Assembly (NCBI GenBank): GCA_026315105.1
Contig: CM048750.1
Location: forward strand, 265,475,151 to 265,539,150
Source of the DNA: Locusta migratoria
Lineage: Eukaryota > Arthropoda > Insecta > Orthoptera > Acrididae
DNA: 64,000 bases
Direction of reading: 5' to 3'
The notes beneath the pieces are model-generated. The model did no database searches. It was not told the DNA's origin and saw only the letters and a list, made by a program, of their open reading frames with translations. The stretch's first letter is position 1. Each line of letters opens with the position of its first letter. A program made the position numbers and the translations under genes. Below, in pieces: positions 45,603 through 56,501 of this stretch.

Positions 45603-45802
45603 ACCAATTTACTTGCGGTTTTCGATTTCAGATAAAGTGGGTAAATTCAAAATAGAAAAATTAAAAAAAAGAGAAAATGCGATATTGAATAATTTTGCAG
45701 TGTCATTAGGGCAATCCAAGCCCTAGGAATCGGAATCTGAAATCTGTTTTTGGAAATATCAAAAAACAAACGCAGAAAAACAAAAAAGGTGTCATTTTTG
45801 GC

Positions 45803-45805
<3 letters not shown>

Positions 45806-45865
<60 letters not shown>
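45806..45865. repeat. (TA)n microsatellite
   Basis: About 30 TA units. Frames through it (IYIYIY) are not genes. Confidence 0.95.
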
Positions 45866-45869
<4 letters not shown>

Positions 45870-47028
45870 CGTTGGATTTTTCTTTCTCATATTGTAGAGA
45901 ATTTTCTCCTCTATCGAATGATGTATGCAACATTCGTGGCGAAAATCGGAAACGGCAGATAGAATTCGGCAAACTTTTACCTGTTCAAAAAATGTTAGCA
46001 ACTGACAAGGAAATTCTATAAAATTCGTACAATGTCCATAACTCCTTTTACTGGGTAAATTTAAGTTCAGTTAAAAACCTATAACTCTCGCCTTCCTTAA
46101 ATTACATTACATTTATTATGGAAATGTCTTGCTGTGAAGATTTCAATACGTTTGTTTTACGATATCTTTGGATCTAATGAAAGTAAGCCAGTCCGACGAT
46201 AGCATCAACATATGAATAAAAAATACATTTGACAGTTGACAAAGCTTACAGATGACTTTTTGAACAATAGATTACCGAGCAGGTGCATCACTCACAACTG
46301 TACAATTCACAGGCTGTTTATGCTAACGTCGGCTGGAGAATGATCGAGTGAAGGAAACCGGTTGCTTTCATCTAATAAGGAAACAGCTGGTTGTGATTTG
46401 AAAAGTATTTATGTAGACTAGTATTGCCTGTGGTCGAAAATCGACCAATTGTGTTTACAATGGTCACTGGGGGTAAAATTCTACGGATCATGTCGGCGGC
46501 CTCGTGTGATTATGTTGGCAACATCAACAACACGATAGAAAATCTTTGCCCATTTGTTCGAACCATATAGAATACCCCCATTAGTGTATCGTACAGACCA
46601 TGAAGTAAACAAATAATGCTGTTCCTGCTTTATGGTTGACAGGTTCTTGTATGTACCCTCTTCCGCTCAGTAAAAATAATTGCCCCCGTAAAGCGAAGAT
46701 TCCATGAGAAAACATCAACGTTGTGAAGCGATTCTCCCTATTCAGCATCTGTTGCCAACATTAACATAGGAGGCCGCTGGGATATTTGGTAAAATTTAAC
46801 CTGCAGGTATGAAACGGTATCTTTTACGTGTTAAGGAACATGCCTGACACAAGAACAACAAATAAAAACGGAAGTATATACTTCTCATGCCATTTTCGAA
46901 TTATATAACTTTCATTAGCATAATATTTGAAACGGAACTACAATTTCGGTGTTCGTATATTTATACAACGCCAAGAAATAATGTTATGTCGATACTGCGA
47001 TATTCAGAATTCCAGAGCTGACAACATG
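45866..47028. other. Unassigned stretch
   Basis: No recognised element. Confidence 0.35.
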
Positions 47029-47168
47029 TCGACTTCGGATTTCCATCCGTGGCCCGCTACATGCCTCTCCCGGCGCATCATCATTTATATCGGCATTCTC
47101 GACTTCGTAGTTCCACCCGAGCACCGCTAGATGCCTCTCCCGACGCATCATCCTTTATATCGACATTC
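47029..47168 (+). repeat. 70-bp tandem duplication
   Basis: Two copies, 47029-47098 and 47099-47168, share 'tcgacttcg', 'atgcctctcccggcgcatca' (one change) and 'ttatatcg(g/a)cattc'. Confidence 0.88.
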
Positions 47169-48014
47169 ATATGAAAACATCCATTTCCTTCAACCACTAT
47201 AACTCACTGAGAAAATGAAGCATTTGAACGGCACAAGAAAGTGAGTTGGGAGCACTCCATGTAAGGCTCCTATAATCCCGAGCTGAACTATCCGCCATTT
47301 TTCCCCAAGCTGTAGGAGTTGCCACGTTCCGGACGAAGCTCACGCGTTACCTCACATTTCGTTCAACTCGCTCATACTCGCAAACTACTCACTGTATCAA
47401 CGTGGAATTTTCATCAATGTCTTCGTTAAGAACTACACTACATTTTCCTTTTAGTTTTATATATGGCAATAGTTTATAAACAGCATATACTGATAGTTTA
47501 CGACCATGCACTTTCTGACGTTACGGATTTTTCCACATGCCAGGAACTTTTTTTCTGTTGAAGTTAGGTGAACACATTAAGCAAATGAAATGTTCAAAGT
47601 ACATCAAATTTTCATCCTCTCCAAACAGAAACTCTGTGAGAAATGTATAACTTGAGATAATGTCAGTTAAATATGACGCACTGGGATCCGCCCGCCCGTC
47701 TAGTAGTAACACGTCTTCCGTATTAGAGCTCCTAATAATTATATACATGTTGTTACTACATAACATCAATACTTGAAGATACTGGTACTGACTTCTTTTA
47801 ACCCATTAAATTTAATAATTGCACACTAAAAAAGTGCCGTGTTCTCTATGTAATATGCAATTTCAATTTTTCAATTATATGAAAAGGATATAATAAATAT
47901 CTCTACACAGAGTGCTTTATTATGTGAGGAAATGAGAACAAGTCAGTTTGTTAGCTAGTGAAGACATCCTTCCTATCTGTCATTTCCAACTATTCTCACA
48001 TAAAATCTTCATTA
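47169..48014. other. Unassigned stretch
   Basis: No recognised element. A minus-strand 82-codon frame (47521-47769) has no motif. Confidence 0.35.
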
Positions 48015-48025
48015 GATCTAGTTAC

Positions 48026-48223
48026 GGCCGGCCGCGGTGGACGAGGGGACTGAAACGCTCCAGTCACGGTCTGCACGGCCACTACGGTCGGGGGGTCGAA
48101 TCCCCCCTCGGGCATGGATATTTGTGCCGTCCTAGTTCGTAAGTAGTTCATAAGTAGTTTGTACGTTTAGGGACTGATGACTCCGTAGTTAAGTCCCATA
48201 AGCTATACAAACATTTGATTTTT
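48026..48223 (+). mobile_element. tRNA-derived SINE (type A1), full length
   Basis: Target duplication 'gatctagttac' at 48015-48025 and 48224-48234. The B box carries one change (ggggtcgaatcc) that would weaken internal promoter function. Confidence 0.92.
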
Positions 48224-48539
48224 GATCTAGTTACTGCTGTTACTGCTGTTACTGCTAGGCTTTAAAATGAAGGAAATGTAACCGCTATTAGGTTTTCGAA
48301 ACTGAGTAGTAGCTCTGAAACACAATGGACAAGAAGCAAAGAAATAAACATTTGTGAGTGACGAAGGAATACCTGCAAATCGAATAATAAATCACTAACT
48401 TTACTCTTTTTCATTCTACAACTATGTATTTCGTTGAATAACGCGATCGTTTATGAAGTTTTGTGTAGTAACCATGTGGCAAAATACTCCCCTCTTTAAA
48501 TGTTATAATTTGTCAAAATATCATTCCGATATCTCTAAT

Positions 48540-48848
48540 CGCCTCGGTTGCATAGTGGTAGCGTGCCAGACTACAACTCCAAAGGTCGCTGGTTCGATCC
48601 CCGCCAGGTCCCAGGATTTTTATCTGTCACTTTCCACTTGTTTCACCTTTGGCAGTATTGCTCATGTGAAAAATACCGAGTAGCACCGTGGTTCGGAAGC
48701 CACGTTAAACTGTAGGTCCCCCTATAACTGGCTGGGTAAGTCAGTTCGAAGGTCGGAGGAAGGCAACGGCATACCACCTCCAAACAGGACCATGCCTAGT
48801 AAAGCACTGTGGTGTTCAAACCAATCTTCGGATTGTTGACTTTTTTAC
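48540..48848 (+). mobile_element. tRNA-derived SINE (type B), full length
   Basis: The tRNA-like head starts 'cgcctcggttgcatagtggt' (A box) with B box 'tggttcgatccc' about 45 bp on, as in a tRNA. The body includes 'acgttaaactgtaggtcccc' and 'gaaggcaacggcatacca', and the 3' end is 'ttcggattgttgacttttt'. Short repeats 'ctctaat' (48533-48539 and 48849-48855) may be the target duplication. Best reference copy of this family in the window. Confidence 0.92.
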
Positions 48849-48855
48849 CTCTAAT

Positions 48856-49390
48856 TGTGTATGAAATACGCATTGATTCATTCTAGCCTTATCGCCGGAA
48901 ATGAGTGCGCTAAATAAAGATAAGCGGTATGAGTGAAAGGTAAAGATCTCCTCCTAAGTCGAAAAAAAAAATTAAATCCATTAGGAAAGTTTAATCCGCA
49001 GCAACATATGGTGCAACAGCACCAAACGGAATATCATAGGAGCCTCTTTTTTTTACTGCAAATTTTTCCTAATGTAGTGCAGTATCTTATTTCGAAGGCA
49101 ATATCTTATTATCTATGACTATTAACGAAATATCGAGCATTTCGTCACAATGCTGACATATAAAGATTTAAGTAGCGGAAAAATTAAATATTTCTACCTA
49201 TTAGTTTTTGCGAAATCGTTTGTGAAAGATGGTATGGCATGTGCCTCTACGCTGTTGGTGCAACGCGATTCCAACCATGTTGGGGAAAATTTGGAGGACG
49301 ATTCAGCTTGGGTATTTAACAGCTCTAACTCCATGTATTGATATTCACTTATTTTAATACGTTATTTTAATACTGCAGATGCGCTGCATT
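48856..49390. other. Unassigned stretch
   Basis: No recognised element. Confidence 0.35.
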
Positions 49391-49396
49391 ATAGCA

Positions 49397-50412
49397 TCGT
49401 CTTTGGTCGAGCCGAATAGCCAATCAGTGAGCTGATTGTTGGAGAATGTAGAACTTGATCCAAGCTGTAGATAGGAAAATTTCTACTTCCATTTACCACT
49501 TTTAATGGATAAATGCACACATAATATTTATATTCGTGAAATCTACGACAAACAATCTTTCGAATTATGTAACTTTCATTAGCCTTCTTGTACGAATAAA
49601 TTACTAATCTGTACCACAAATTTCGTGTTAGCGTATTTATATAATGATGATCCTTAAATCGACTAGTTTCGGTCCAGGACCATCATCATAGATAAAAAGG
49701 TATTAAAACAGTTTAGTCAACAGCATTAAATAAAATATATCTGGCTGAAAACAGCAGGAGTCACAAATGTCATACTAGATTATTTAGTATGACATTTGTA
49801 ATTTTATTCAAAGTGATTCCTGCTGTTTTCAGTCAGATCTATTTTATTTAATGCTATTCACTAACCTGTTTTAATACCCTTTTATCTATGATGATGGTCC
49901 TGGACCGAAACTAGTCGATTTTAAGAATTTAATAAAACAACTGATGGTTAAATAAGCATTTTATTAAACAGCTATGCATTAAATGGTTAAATCGAGCCAC
50001 GTAATTATGGCACATATTTCTGTTGTATCTTTAAAAAATTTCTCCCTGTAGTGGCTCAGTGCTTATGAGGTCATATGACCTGAAAAATCTATTATAAAAT
50101 CAAATAATTTTGCAGGTTTTTCAAATAGTATATTAGGTTATTGCCAGCAAAATGTGCTTCAAACAGAATTAGTAGCAAAGATGTAATATTATCAGGCTTG
50201 ATTCCAGCGTCTTTGGATGAGGCGCATAGCTAATCAGTGAACTGATTATTGGAGAATGTACAACTTGATCCAAGCTGTAGGTAGGAAAATTTCTACTTCC
50301 TTATACCATTTTTAATGGCTAAATGCACACATATTCGTGAAATCTACGACAAACAATCTTTCGAATTATGTAACTTTCATTGGCTTTCATTGGCGTATTT
50401 ATATAATGATGA
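49397..50412. repeat. Direct-repeat pair flanking foldback copy 2
   Basis: 49397-49650 and 50206-50412 are direct copies: 'ggagaatgta(g/c)aacttgatcc', 'ggaaaatttctacttcc', 'aatctacgacaaacaatctt' and 'gcgtatttatataatgatga' occur in order in both. The first carries about 40 extra bp. Between them lie the foldback (49648-49975) and the shared flank (49980-50185). They could be LTR-like ends or a tandem duplication. Confidence 0.8.
49648..49975. mobile_element. Foldback element (copy 2) with hammerhead-like motifs
   Basis: Left arm 49648-49782 and right arm 49790-49975 are inverted copies: 'gactagtttcggtccaggac' on the left is complementary to 'gtcctggaccgaaactagtc' on the right. The sense form has UGAUGA, a GGUC/GACC hairpin, then GAAAC-UA-GUC, the elements of a minimal type I hammerhead. 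C3 is replaced by A, an extra U precedes stem II and stem I is weak. Confidence 0.75.
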
Positions 50413-50849
50413 TGTGGATGTGCTCTGAGTATCGGAACGGCATTTCCATTTCTCTAGTGGTAGTTTGGAATCCCAAACTCAGCAGTTTTTTGTGTGTCCG
50501 TAACACGTGTTCGTGTGGGTTTTTCCCCCTCACATCGGCTGCGACACTGGATCCTCGCCGTTCGGCACGAAATCCTGTCTGCCGTCGGTCGCTGCTACAG
50601 CTAGCTCTGTGCCCTGTCTCCATTCATTTGGCGCAAGCGGCTCTTCCTAAGCCTGTCCTACATGGAAACCACTTTACTCATCGGGCTTAATTCCTACCAC
50701 ACGGACTGGTCGCTCACGGCTACGTGAGTGAGTAGTGCCGTCACTGGAATTCCGCAGTAGACTGCAAATCGACGAAGTGGTTCAATCTGGAATATCTCCT
50801 CGCATTTCAAACCTTCCGACCGATAGCGAGCATTTAAGGAAAGTTAATC
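50413..50849. other. Unassigned GC-richer stretch
   Basis: Moderately GC-rich with a 117-codon plus frame (50337-50690) overlapped by a 74-codon minus frame. No motif. Confidence 0.35.
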
Positions 50850-51169
50850 TTGTACTTAAACTTGATTGGAATACACTCTTTCAAATCTTGAAATCAGCAG
50901 GAGTAAAATATAGGGAACGGAAGGTTATTTACAACTTGTACAAAAACCAAACAGCAGTTATCAGAGTTGAAGGTCACGAAAGAGATGCAGAGGTTGGGAA
51001 GGGTGTAAGACAGGGTTGTAGCCTTTCTCCAATATTGTTCAATTTGTACATTGAGCAAGCTTTAAAGGAAAGTAAGGAGAAATTTGGAGAAGGAATTAAA
51101 GTTCAGGAAGAAGAAATAAAAACATTGTGTTTTGCCGATGACATTGTAATTCTGTCAGAGACAGCATCT
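50850..51169 (+). pseudogene. LINE alpha reverse transcriptase, N-side part
   Basis: Reads KLDWNTLFQILKSAGVKYRE, VRQGCSLSPILFNLYIEQAL and CFADDIVILSETA (catalytic FADD intact). The ORF is open here but severed from its C-terminal half by the inserted LINE beta. The region upstream of KLDW, including any endonuclease, is missing. Confidence 0.88.
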
Positions 51170-51999
51170 ACATCTACATCTACATGGGATACTCTGCAAA
51201 TCACATTTAAGTGCCTGGCAGAGGGTTCATCGAACCACAATTATACTATTTATCTCCCATTACATTCTCGAATAGCGCGCGGGAAGAAAGAACACCTGAA
51301 TCTCTCTGTTCGAGCTCTGATTTCTCTTATTTTATTCTGATGATCATTTCTACCTATGTAAGTGGGAGTCAACAATATATTTTCGCATTCGGAGGAGAAT
51401 GTTGGCGATTGGAGTTTCGAAAGTAACCCACGCCTCAGCGATAAGCGCCGTTGTTCTAATGATTCCCATCCCAGATCCTGTATCATTTCCGTAACGCTGT
51501 CTCCCCTGTATCGTGACAATACAAAACGAGCTGCCCTTCTTTGGACTCTCTCGATGTCCTCCGTCATGCCCTCCTGATAAGGATCCCAACTGGGCTGCAA
51601 TACTCCAAAAATGGACGGACAAGCGCAGTGTATGCAGTTTCTTTAGTAGTTCTGTTGCATCTTTTAAGGATTCTGCCAATAAAACGCAGTCTCTGGTTCG
51701 CCTTTCCCACGATATTATCTACGTGTTCTTTCCAGTTTAAGTCTGAAGTAATAGTGATTCCTAGGTATTTTGTGGAGTTTACGGCCTTCACATTTGATTG
51801 ATTTATCTTGTAAACAAAGTTTAACGGATTTCTTTTCGTACTCATGTGGACGACTTCACACTTCTCATTATTTAGAGTCAATTGCCAATTTTTACACCAT
51901 ACTGATATCTTATTCAGATCGTTCTGCAGTTGGTTTTGATCTTCAGATGATTTTACTAGACGGTAAATGACGGCGTCATCTGCAAACAACCTAAGAGAG
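51170..51999 (-). mobile_element. LINE beta copy 3, 5'-truncated, with (GATGTA)n tail
   Basis: Starts on the minus strand at LRLFADDAVIYRLVKSSEDQ (catalytic FADD), then NSTKYLGITITSDLNWKEHV, LVRPFLEYCSP, a one-base shift near 51590, RVQRRAARFVLSRY, NKIREIRARTERFRCSFFPR and the 3' region 'ttcgatgaaccctctgcc'. It ends in 'gatgtagatgtagatg', a microsatellite tail. The flanks 'agagacagca' and 'agagagca' are consistent with a short target duplication in LINE alpha. Both frames are nearly open, so this looks young relative to the copies at 40-45 kb. Confidence 0.88.
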
Positions 52000-52002
52000 C
52001 AA

Positions 52003-52730
52003 AGGACCTGGAGGAGCAATTGAACGGAATGGACAGTGTGTTGAAAGGAGCATATAAGATGAACATTAACAAGAGCAAAACAAGGGTAATGGAGAGCAGC
52101 CTAAGAAAATCAGATGATGCTGAAGGCATTATATTAGGTAACGAAACAATAAAGGAGGTAGATGAGTTTTGTTACTTGGGCAGTAAAATAACAAATGATG
52201 GTCGCAGTACAGAGGATATAAAATGCAGAATGGCAATGGGAAGAAAATCGTTTTTGAAAAAGAGAAATTTATTAACATCGAACACTAAGTTAAGCATAAG
52301 GAAGTCCTTTCTGAAGGCATTTGTGTGGAGTGTTGCTTTGTATGGGAGTGAAACATGGATGATAAACAGTGCAGACGGGAAGAGGATAGAGGCTTTTGAA
52401 ATGTGGTGTTACAGAAGAATGCTGAAGATTAGGCGGGTGGATCGCGTAACTAATGTGGAGGTACTGAACAGAATTGGGGAGAAAAGGAACTTCTGGCATA
52501 CCTTGACTAAAAGAAGGGATCGATTGGTAGGACACGTTATTAGACATCGAGGAATTGTGAAATTAGCGTTGGAGGGAAGTGTGTGGGGTAAAAATCACAG
52601 AGGGAGACCAAGAGATGAATATAGTAAGCAAATTCAAATAGATGTAGGTTGCCGTTCTTATGAGGAGATGAAGAGGCTTGCTCAGGATAGATTAGGTTGG
52701 AGAGCTGCATCAAACGAGTCTCCGGACTGA
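52003..52730 (+). pseudogene. LINE alpha C-terminal part
   Basis: Open for 236 codons from 52020: VDEFCYLGSKITNDGRSTED, IKCRMAMGRKSFLKK, KAFVWSVALYGSETW, FEMWCYRRMLKIRRVDRVTN, RNFWHTLTKRRDRLVGHVIR, GKNHRGRPRDEYSKQIQ and WRAASNESPD, stop. This is the thumb and C-terminal region of the ORF, intact, but its natural start lies across the LINE beta insertion. Confidence 0.88.
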
Positions 52731-52797
52731 AAACCACAACAACAACAATCAAAACTAAAATCAATTGTGGGGGTTGCTCCAGGATCAATACAGTAAT

Positions 52798-54735
52798 CCG
52801 ACTGTGATTTTCAACCTGTGGGTCGCAATCTCCAGGCAGGGCTTGCAAAGTCTTTCTTTGGGGGTCGCCGTCACAGTCTAACACCACCACCTCTTTTCTA
52901 AGTGGATTAAGCTGCTTAAATGAAGTCTTCTGATTTACGAAGAATTAGTTCATTTTAACAGCCAGATTTAAAGCAATCCACTTCACTGTTTATGGGTAAG
53001 ATCAAACATAAATATTTTACTTATCTTGGTTCTTGAAGACGTCATTTTGCGTTGTGATGTTTGGCATTCAGCTAAATAGTATTATATGTTTGAGGATCTC
53101 TAATTAAATAATAACAGACATTCTTGACGATAGTTCCATTGTTACGGAATCAAATTTATTTAGTTGTGTAACATTATCATGTTCAAAACCTCCAGCAGCA
53201 GATTACAGGAATGTTTACAGTTTTGTAACCAGGAACAGAGTGACAAAACATGGCTTCCGCTCAAACATTATTTGCATAACCGCGTAATAAGACTAATGAT
53301 AATGTTATACCACAATTAAATAGATAATACAGTAATACTTGAAATATGCCAAAATACGTAAATTAAACTATTGTACTTAGGCTTTACCTATTCATATCAA
53401 TGTGTGTATGTGTTTTTATGAAATTTGTATTTAATAGTATACGCAAATTAAAAGTAGTGTTTTGACTAGTGCTAAATTTACTCAAGTTATTTACATTATT
53501 TGTGTTTTTGAAGTGCACACTTATCTGTTTTGGCCATATTGTGTAGGTGTACTATTATTGAGACACGTAATTTTAATGTATTTTAATTTTTGATCATTTT
53601 TTTTTAATAAATGGGGATTTGTATAAAGTCGCCGTAGTTTTGTCTATTTCGAAGATAGTTCCTTAGTATCAAACGAATTATTTATTTTAGTGCGTGAAAA
53701 ATGATCAGTATTTAATTTAGGATCCACTGATATATAAAATATGGTCTGCATAATTTATTTGAAAGGTAAATATATAATAACTTTGTGCGATAGTTACAAC
53801 ATGTAATATTGTTGTTTTTATACAAATTAGTATATTTATAGACTCAGCATATTCCGTAACTACGTGTAATCCATTTTTAGTGTTTGTAGTTATTATTTGC
53901 GAAAGTATCAAAATTGAAAATTACGTGAAAAGGACAGCCAAAGTTATGTTTAAATCAACATACTATTTCTTAAACATGTTCTACTAATAGTGTTAATCGT
54001 ATTTTAAACTGAACGCGAAAATGTGATTTTTACTTGTCCAGAGGTAAACTTTTATTTAGGTGTCCAATATCTTGTGTTTGTGATGGTGGCAACGTATTTG
54101 TAGAGAGCGCCAAATATAACAGAAACGTTACAACAGGAGGAAGTACTTGCATCATAAGTTAACAAGGGGTTCAGTAACACAAAATTGTATACCTAAGTGA
54201 AATTTATATAATGTTAAAATTACGGAGTCCCTTTGTCTAACATTCATTATGAATTGATAGATCATAGATTGTTTTATAATACAGTGTGTTAATGATGAAT
54301 AAGCTGAAGGTCTGAAAACTGTTTTCAGGAACCAATTAAAAGGTAGAAGTACATGATACAGTAAGTTACTCTGAAAAAAGATGAACTTCTTTAGAAATTG
54401 TCTATACAATCGGACCTTTCTTAATTAGCATAATTCACTGCCGAGTCTTGCCTGAGATACGAAACACTTATCGAACAAAATACATTTTTCTATAGGAAAT
54501 TATGTGGGATAATGTTTTTCATTCCGAAAAATAAGAATCATAAACTTCTCCCAACAATTTAAAAGAAAGCATAAGGAAAAGAAAGAATATTTGTTTCCAT
54601 TGAGCTAACATAGTTGTGTTATGGCTCGTGAGGAGGGGAGGGGGTCCCAAGAATATTCTCATTTCGAAGGGGATCACCAGACAATTTTTACTTGGGAGGG
54701 GGTCGCGTATTCGAAAAGGTTGAAAAACACTCTGT
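52798..54735. mobile_element. Non-autonomous hAT-like element
   Basis: The left end 'cgactgtgattttcaacc' with 'tgggtcgc' following is mirrored at the right by the complement of 'ggttgaaaaacactctg' with 'gggggtcgcg' inside. This resembles the 'CAG.G.TTCTCAACC' ends of hAT elements. The 1.9-kb interior is AT-rich with no transposase. I could not find a clean 8-bp target duplication. Confidence 0.45.
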
Positions 54736-55545
54736 AGATCATCCTTTCTTCTAGTGTTGTAGCTATGCACCTTGCTATTACTTTTGTATTGGATTTGGTT
54801 GTCAATAACAAATTTCATATAGTCAAAGTACTGTGAAGGTCCTTAAATTCTTAAATAAGTGTCTGCAAGAAATTCTTATTACATAGTTTTGTGCAATGAA
54901 AACTTTTTTGCTCAATAATGAAATACCCAAAAATAGTATGCCACAATTATGAAAGCAGTCCTCAGCTCAAACGTTTCAGTAGATCATCAATGTGTTGCTT
55001 CCAATTCAATTTCTCATCCATGTACTCACCTAAATACTTTGAATATTATACCTTTGATAAATATAGTTTATGAGCAGACATCTGTATCTAGCATATCTTG
55101 CCATTTACCATATGGATATCCTGGGTTCTATCGAAATCTGATGTGTCCATTTGCAGAGAACCACTTACTAATTTTCGGAAAGACAATAATTACAGTGTAA
55201 TCAGTTGATTCTTCTTTGTCGTATGTAATTTCTAGTATCATCAGCGAAACGAACTAGCTATTCATGTTGACAATACAGAATGGCAAGTCATTAATACATA
55301 CCAAAAACAGCATAGGATCCAAGAGCGTACCCTGTGGGTCCCCATTCTTGATGGCTCCCTAGTTCGAGGAGTCAGCTGACTTTTACAGTGTACCAGGTTC
55401 ACTTATATCAACTAATTGCACCCTTCCACTTGGGTATGAATTAAATCATTTGTTCATTGCCCCACTAATACCACAATACTTACGCTTATCTAGAAGAAAC
55501 CGATGATTTACACAATCGATGACTTCATGCGTATTTTATAACAGA
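54736..55545 (-). pseudogene. Antisense LINE reverse transcriptase remnant (family epsilon)
   Basis: On the minus strand: IDCVNHRFLLDKRKYCGI (about 55520), GDPQGTLLDPMLFLVCINDL (about 55340), KWFSANG (about 55150), a YFWVFHY block near 54925, SCRHLFKNLRTFTVL (about 54860) and HSYNTRRKDDLQS at the edge with the hAT-like element. The order matches reverse transcriptase box 'GVPQGS.LGPLLFL.YINDLP' through the C-terminal end of jockey-superfamily LINEs. Many stops. Confidence 0.7.
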
Positions 55546-56277
55546 TTACATGTTTCTATCTTTTTTAACCAAATGTAAAAAATTATGGCTCCACAAATTT
55601 TACACACACATATCACACAAAGAAAACAACTTACATAATAAACACAGATTCTCTCAACACTCGTCCTCAAACCTTTGTTTTCCTTAAAAGACACAATTCA
55701 CTCAGCTTTAGAATTTTTTGATAAAAAGTACCAAAATTATGAAATATGCTGACACGCAACATGGCCAGCAGTAGGCCACATTTATGCATATACATATACA
55801 TACTGGGGTAAATGAACTGCTCCTCTACCTCATCAATAGCAAATTCCGATTCTTGTTCCTGATGAGAGAAGTTCTTTAAATTCACCCATGAACAGGTCTT
55901 ATTTCGAAAAGACTGTCAGAAGAGTTCACACCATTTTCATTGTTCGTAAAATGCAGGTATCGGAGGAGCTTCTGAAAGCGATCCAAAGTGAAAATAGTGG
56001 TGATTTTTTTTTTCTTTCAAAATTCAGTGTACGAAGGTGTAGAAACAAGACCCATGTATATCAGAACATCGAAAATTTGTTCCATTTCATTGAGATTGAT
56101 GTTTCATGACGTGGTAGTTTGTTGCACAAGGTTTGTCTCCTACACAAGTTTGTTAATTAGTTCTGAATCGAAGAATGTTCTGAAATAACACTGCCGTGTA
56201 TTGCCTTCATTAGAAAACACAGGAGAGATACTTTCTGCCCTATGAGTTACATTTTCCTTTACCCACATGTGGGTGAC
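55546..56277. other. Unassigned stretch
   Basis: No recognised element. Confidence 0.35.
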
Positions 56278-56287
56278 TGCTGTCGCG

Positions 56288-56491
56288 GCCGGCCGCGGTG
56301 GCCGAGGTGACTGAGGCGCTCCAGCACGGTCAGCACGGCCACTACGGTCGGGGGTTCGAATGCCCCCTCGGGCATGGATATTTGTGCCGTCCTAGTTCGC
56401 AAGTAGTTCATAAGTAGTTTGTAAGTTTAGGGACTGATGACCCCGTAGTTAAGTCCCATAAGCTTGACAAACATTTGAACATTGAATTTTT
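56288..56491 (+). mobile_element. tRNA-derived SINE (type A1), full length
   Basis: Target duplication 'tgctgtcgcg' at 56278-56287 and 56492-56501. The B box has one substitution (gggttcgaatgc). Confidence 0.92.
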
Positions 56492-56501
56492 TGCTGTCGC
56501 G

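Larger units (their letters stand above)
50850..52745 (+). mobile_element. LINE alpha copy, 5'-truncated, split by LINE beta
   Basis: The first part (50850-51169) ends at ILSETA, directly after the catalytic box. The second (52003-52730) starts KDLEEQLNGMDSVLKG. Removal of the insert rejoins the expected order in relatives at 21.6 and 24.3 kb. It is followed by 'aaccacaacaacaacaat' at 52733-52750, a likely A-rich 3' end. Best-preserved alpha copy here. Confidence 0.9.

Noticed and set aside
45706..46001. Frames rich in Ile-Tyr
   Set aside because: Produced by the (TA)n microsatellite.
50337..50690. 117-codon plus-strand frame in GC-richer DNA
   Set aside because: Overlapped by a minus-strand frame, no motif, and begins inside a dispersed repeat.
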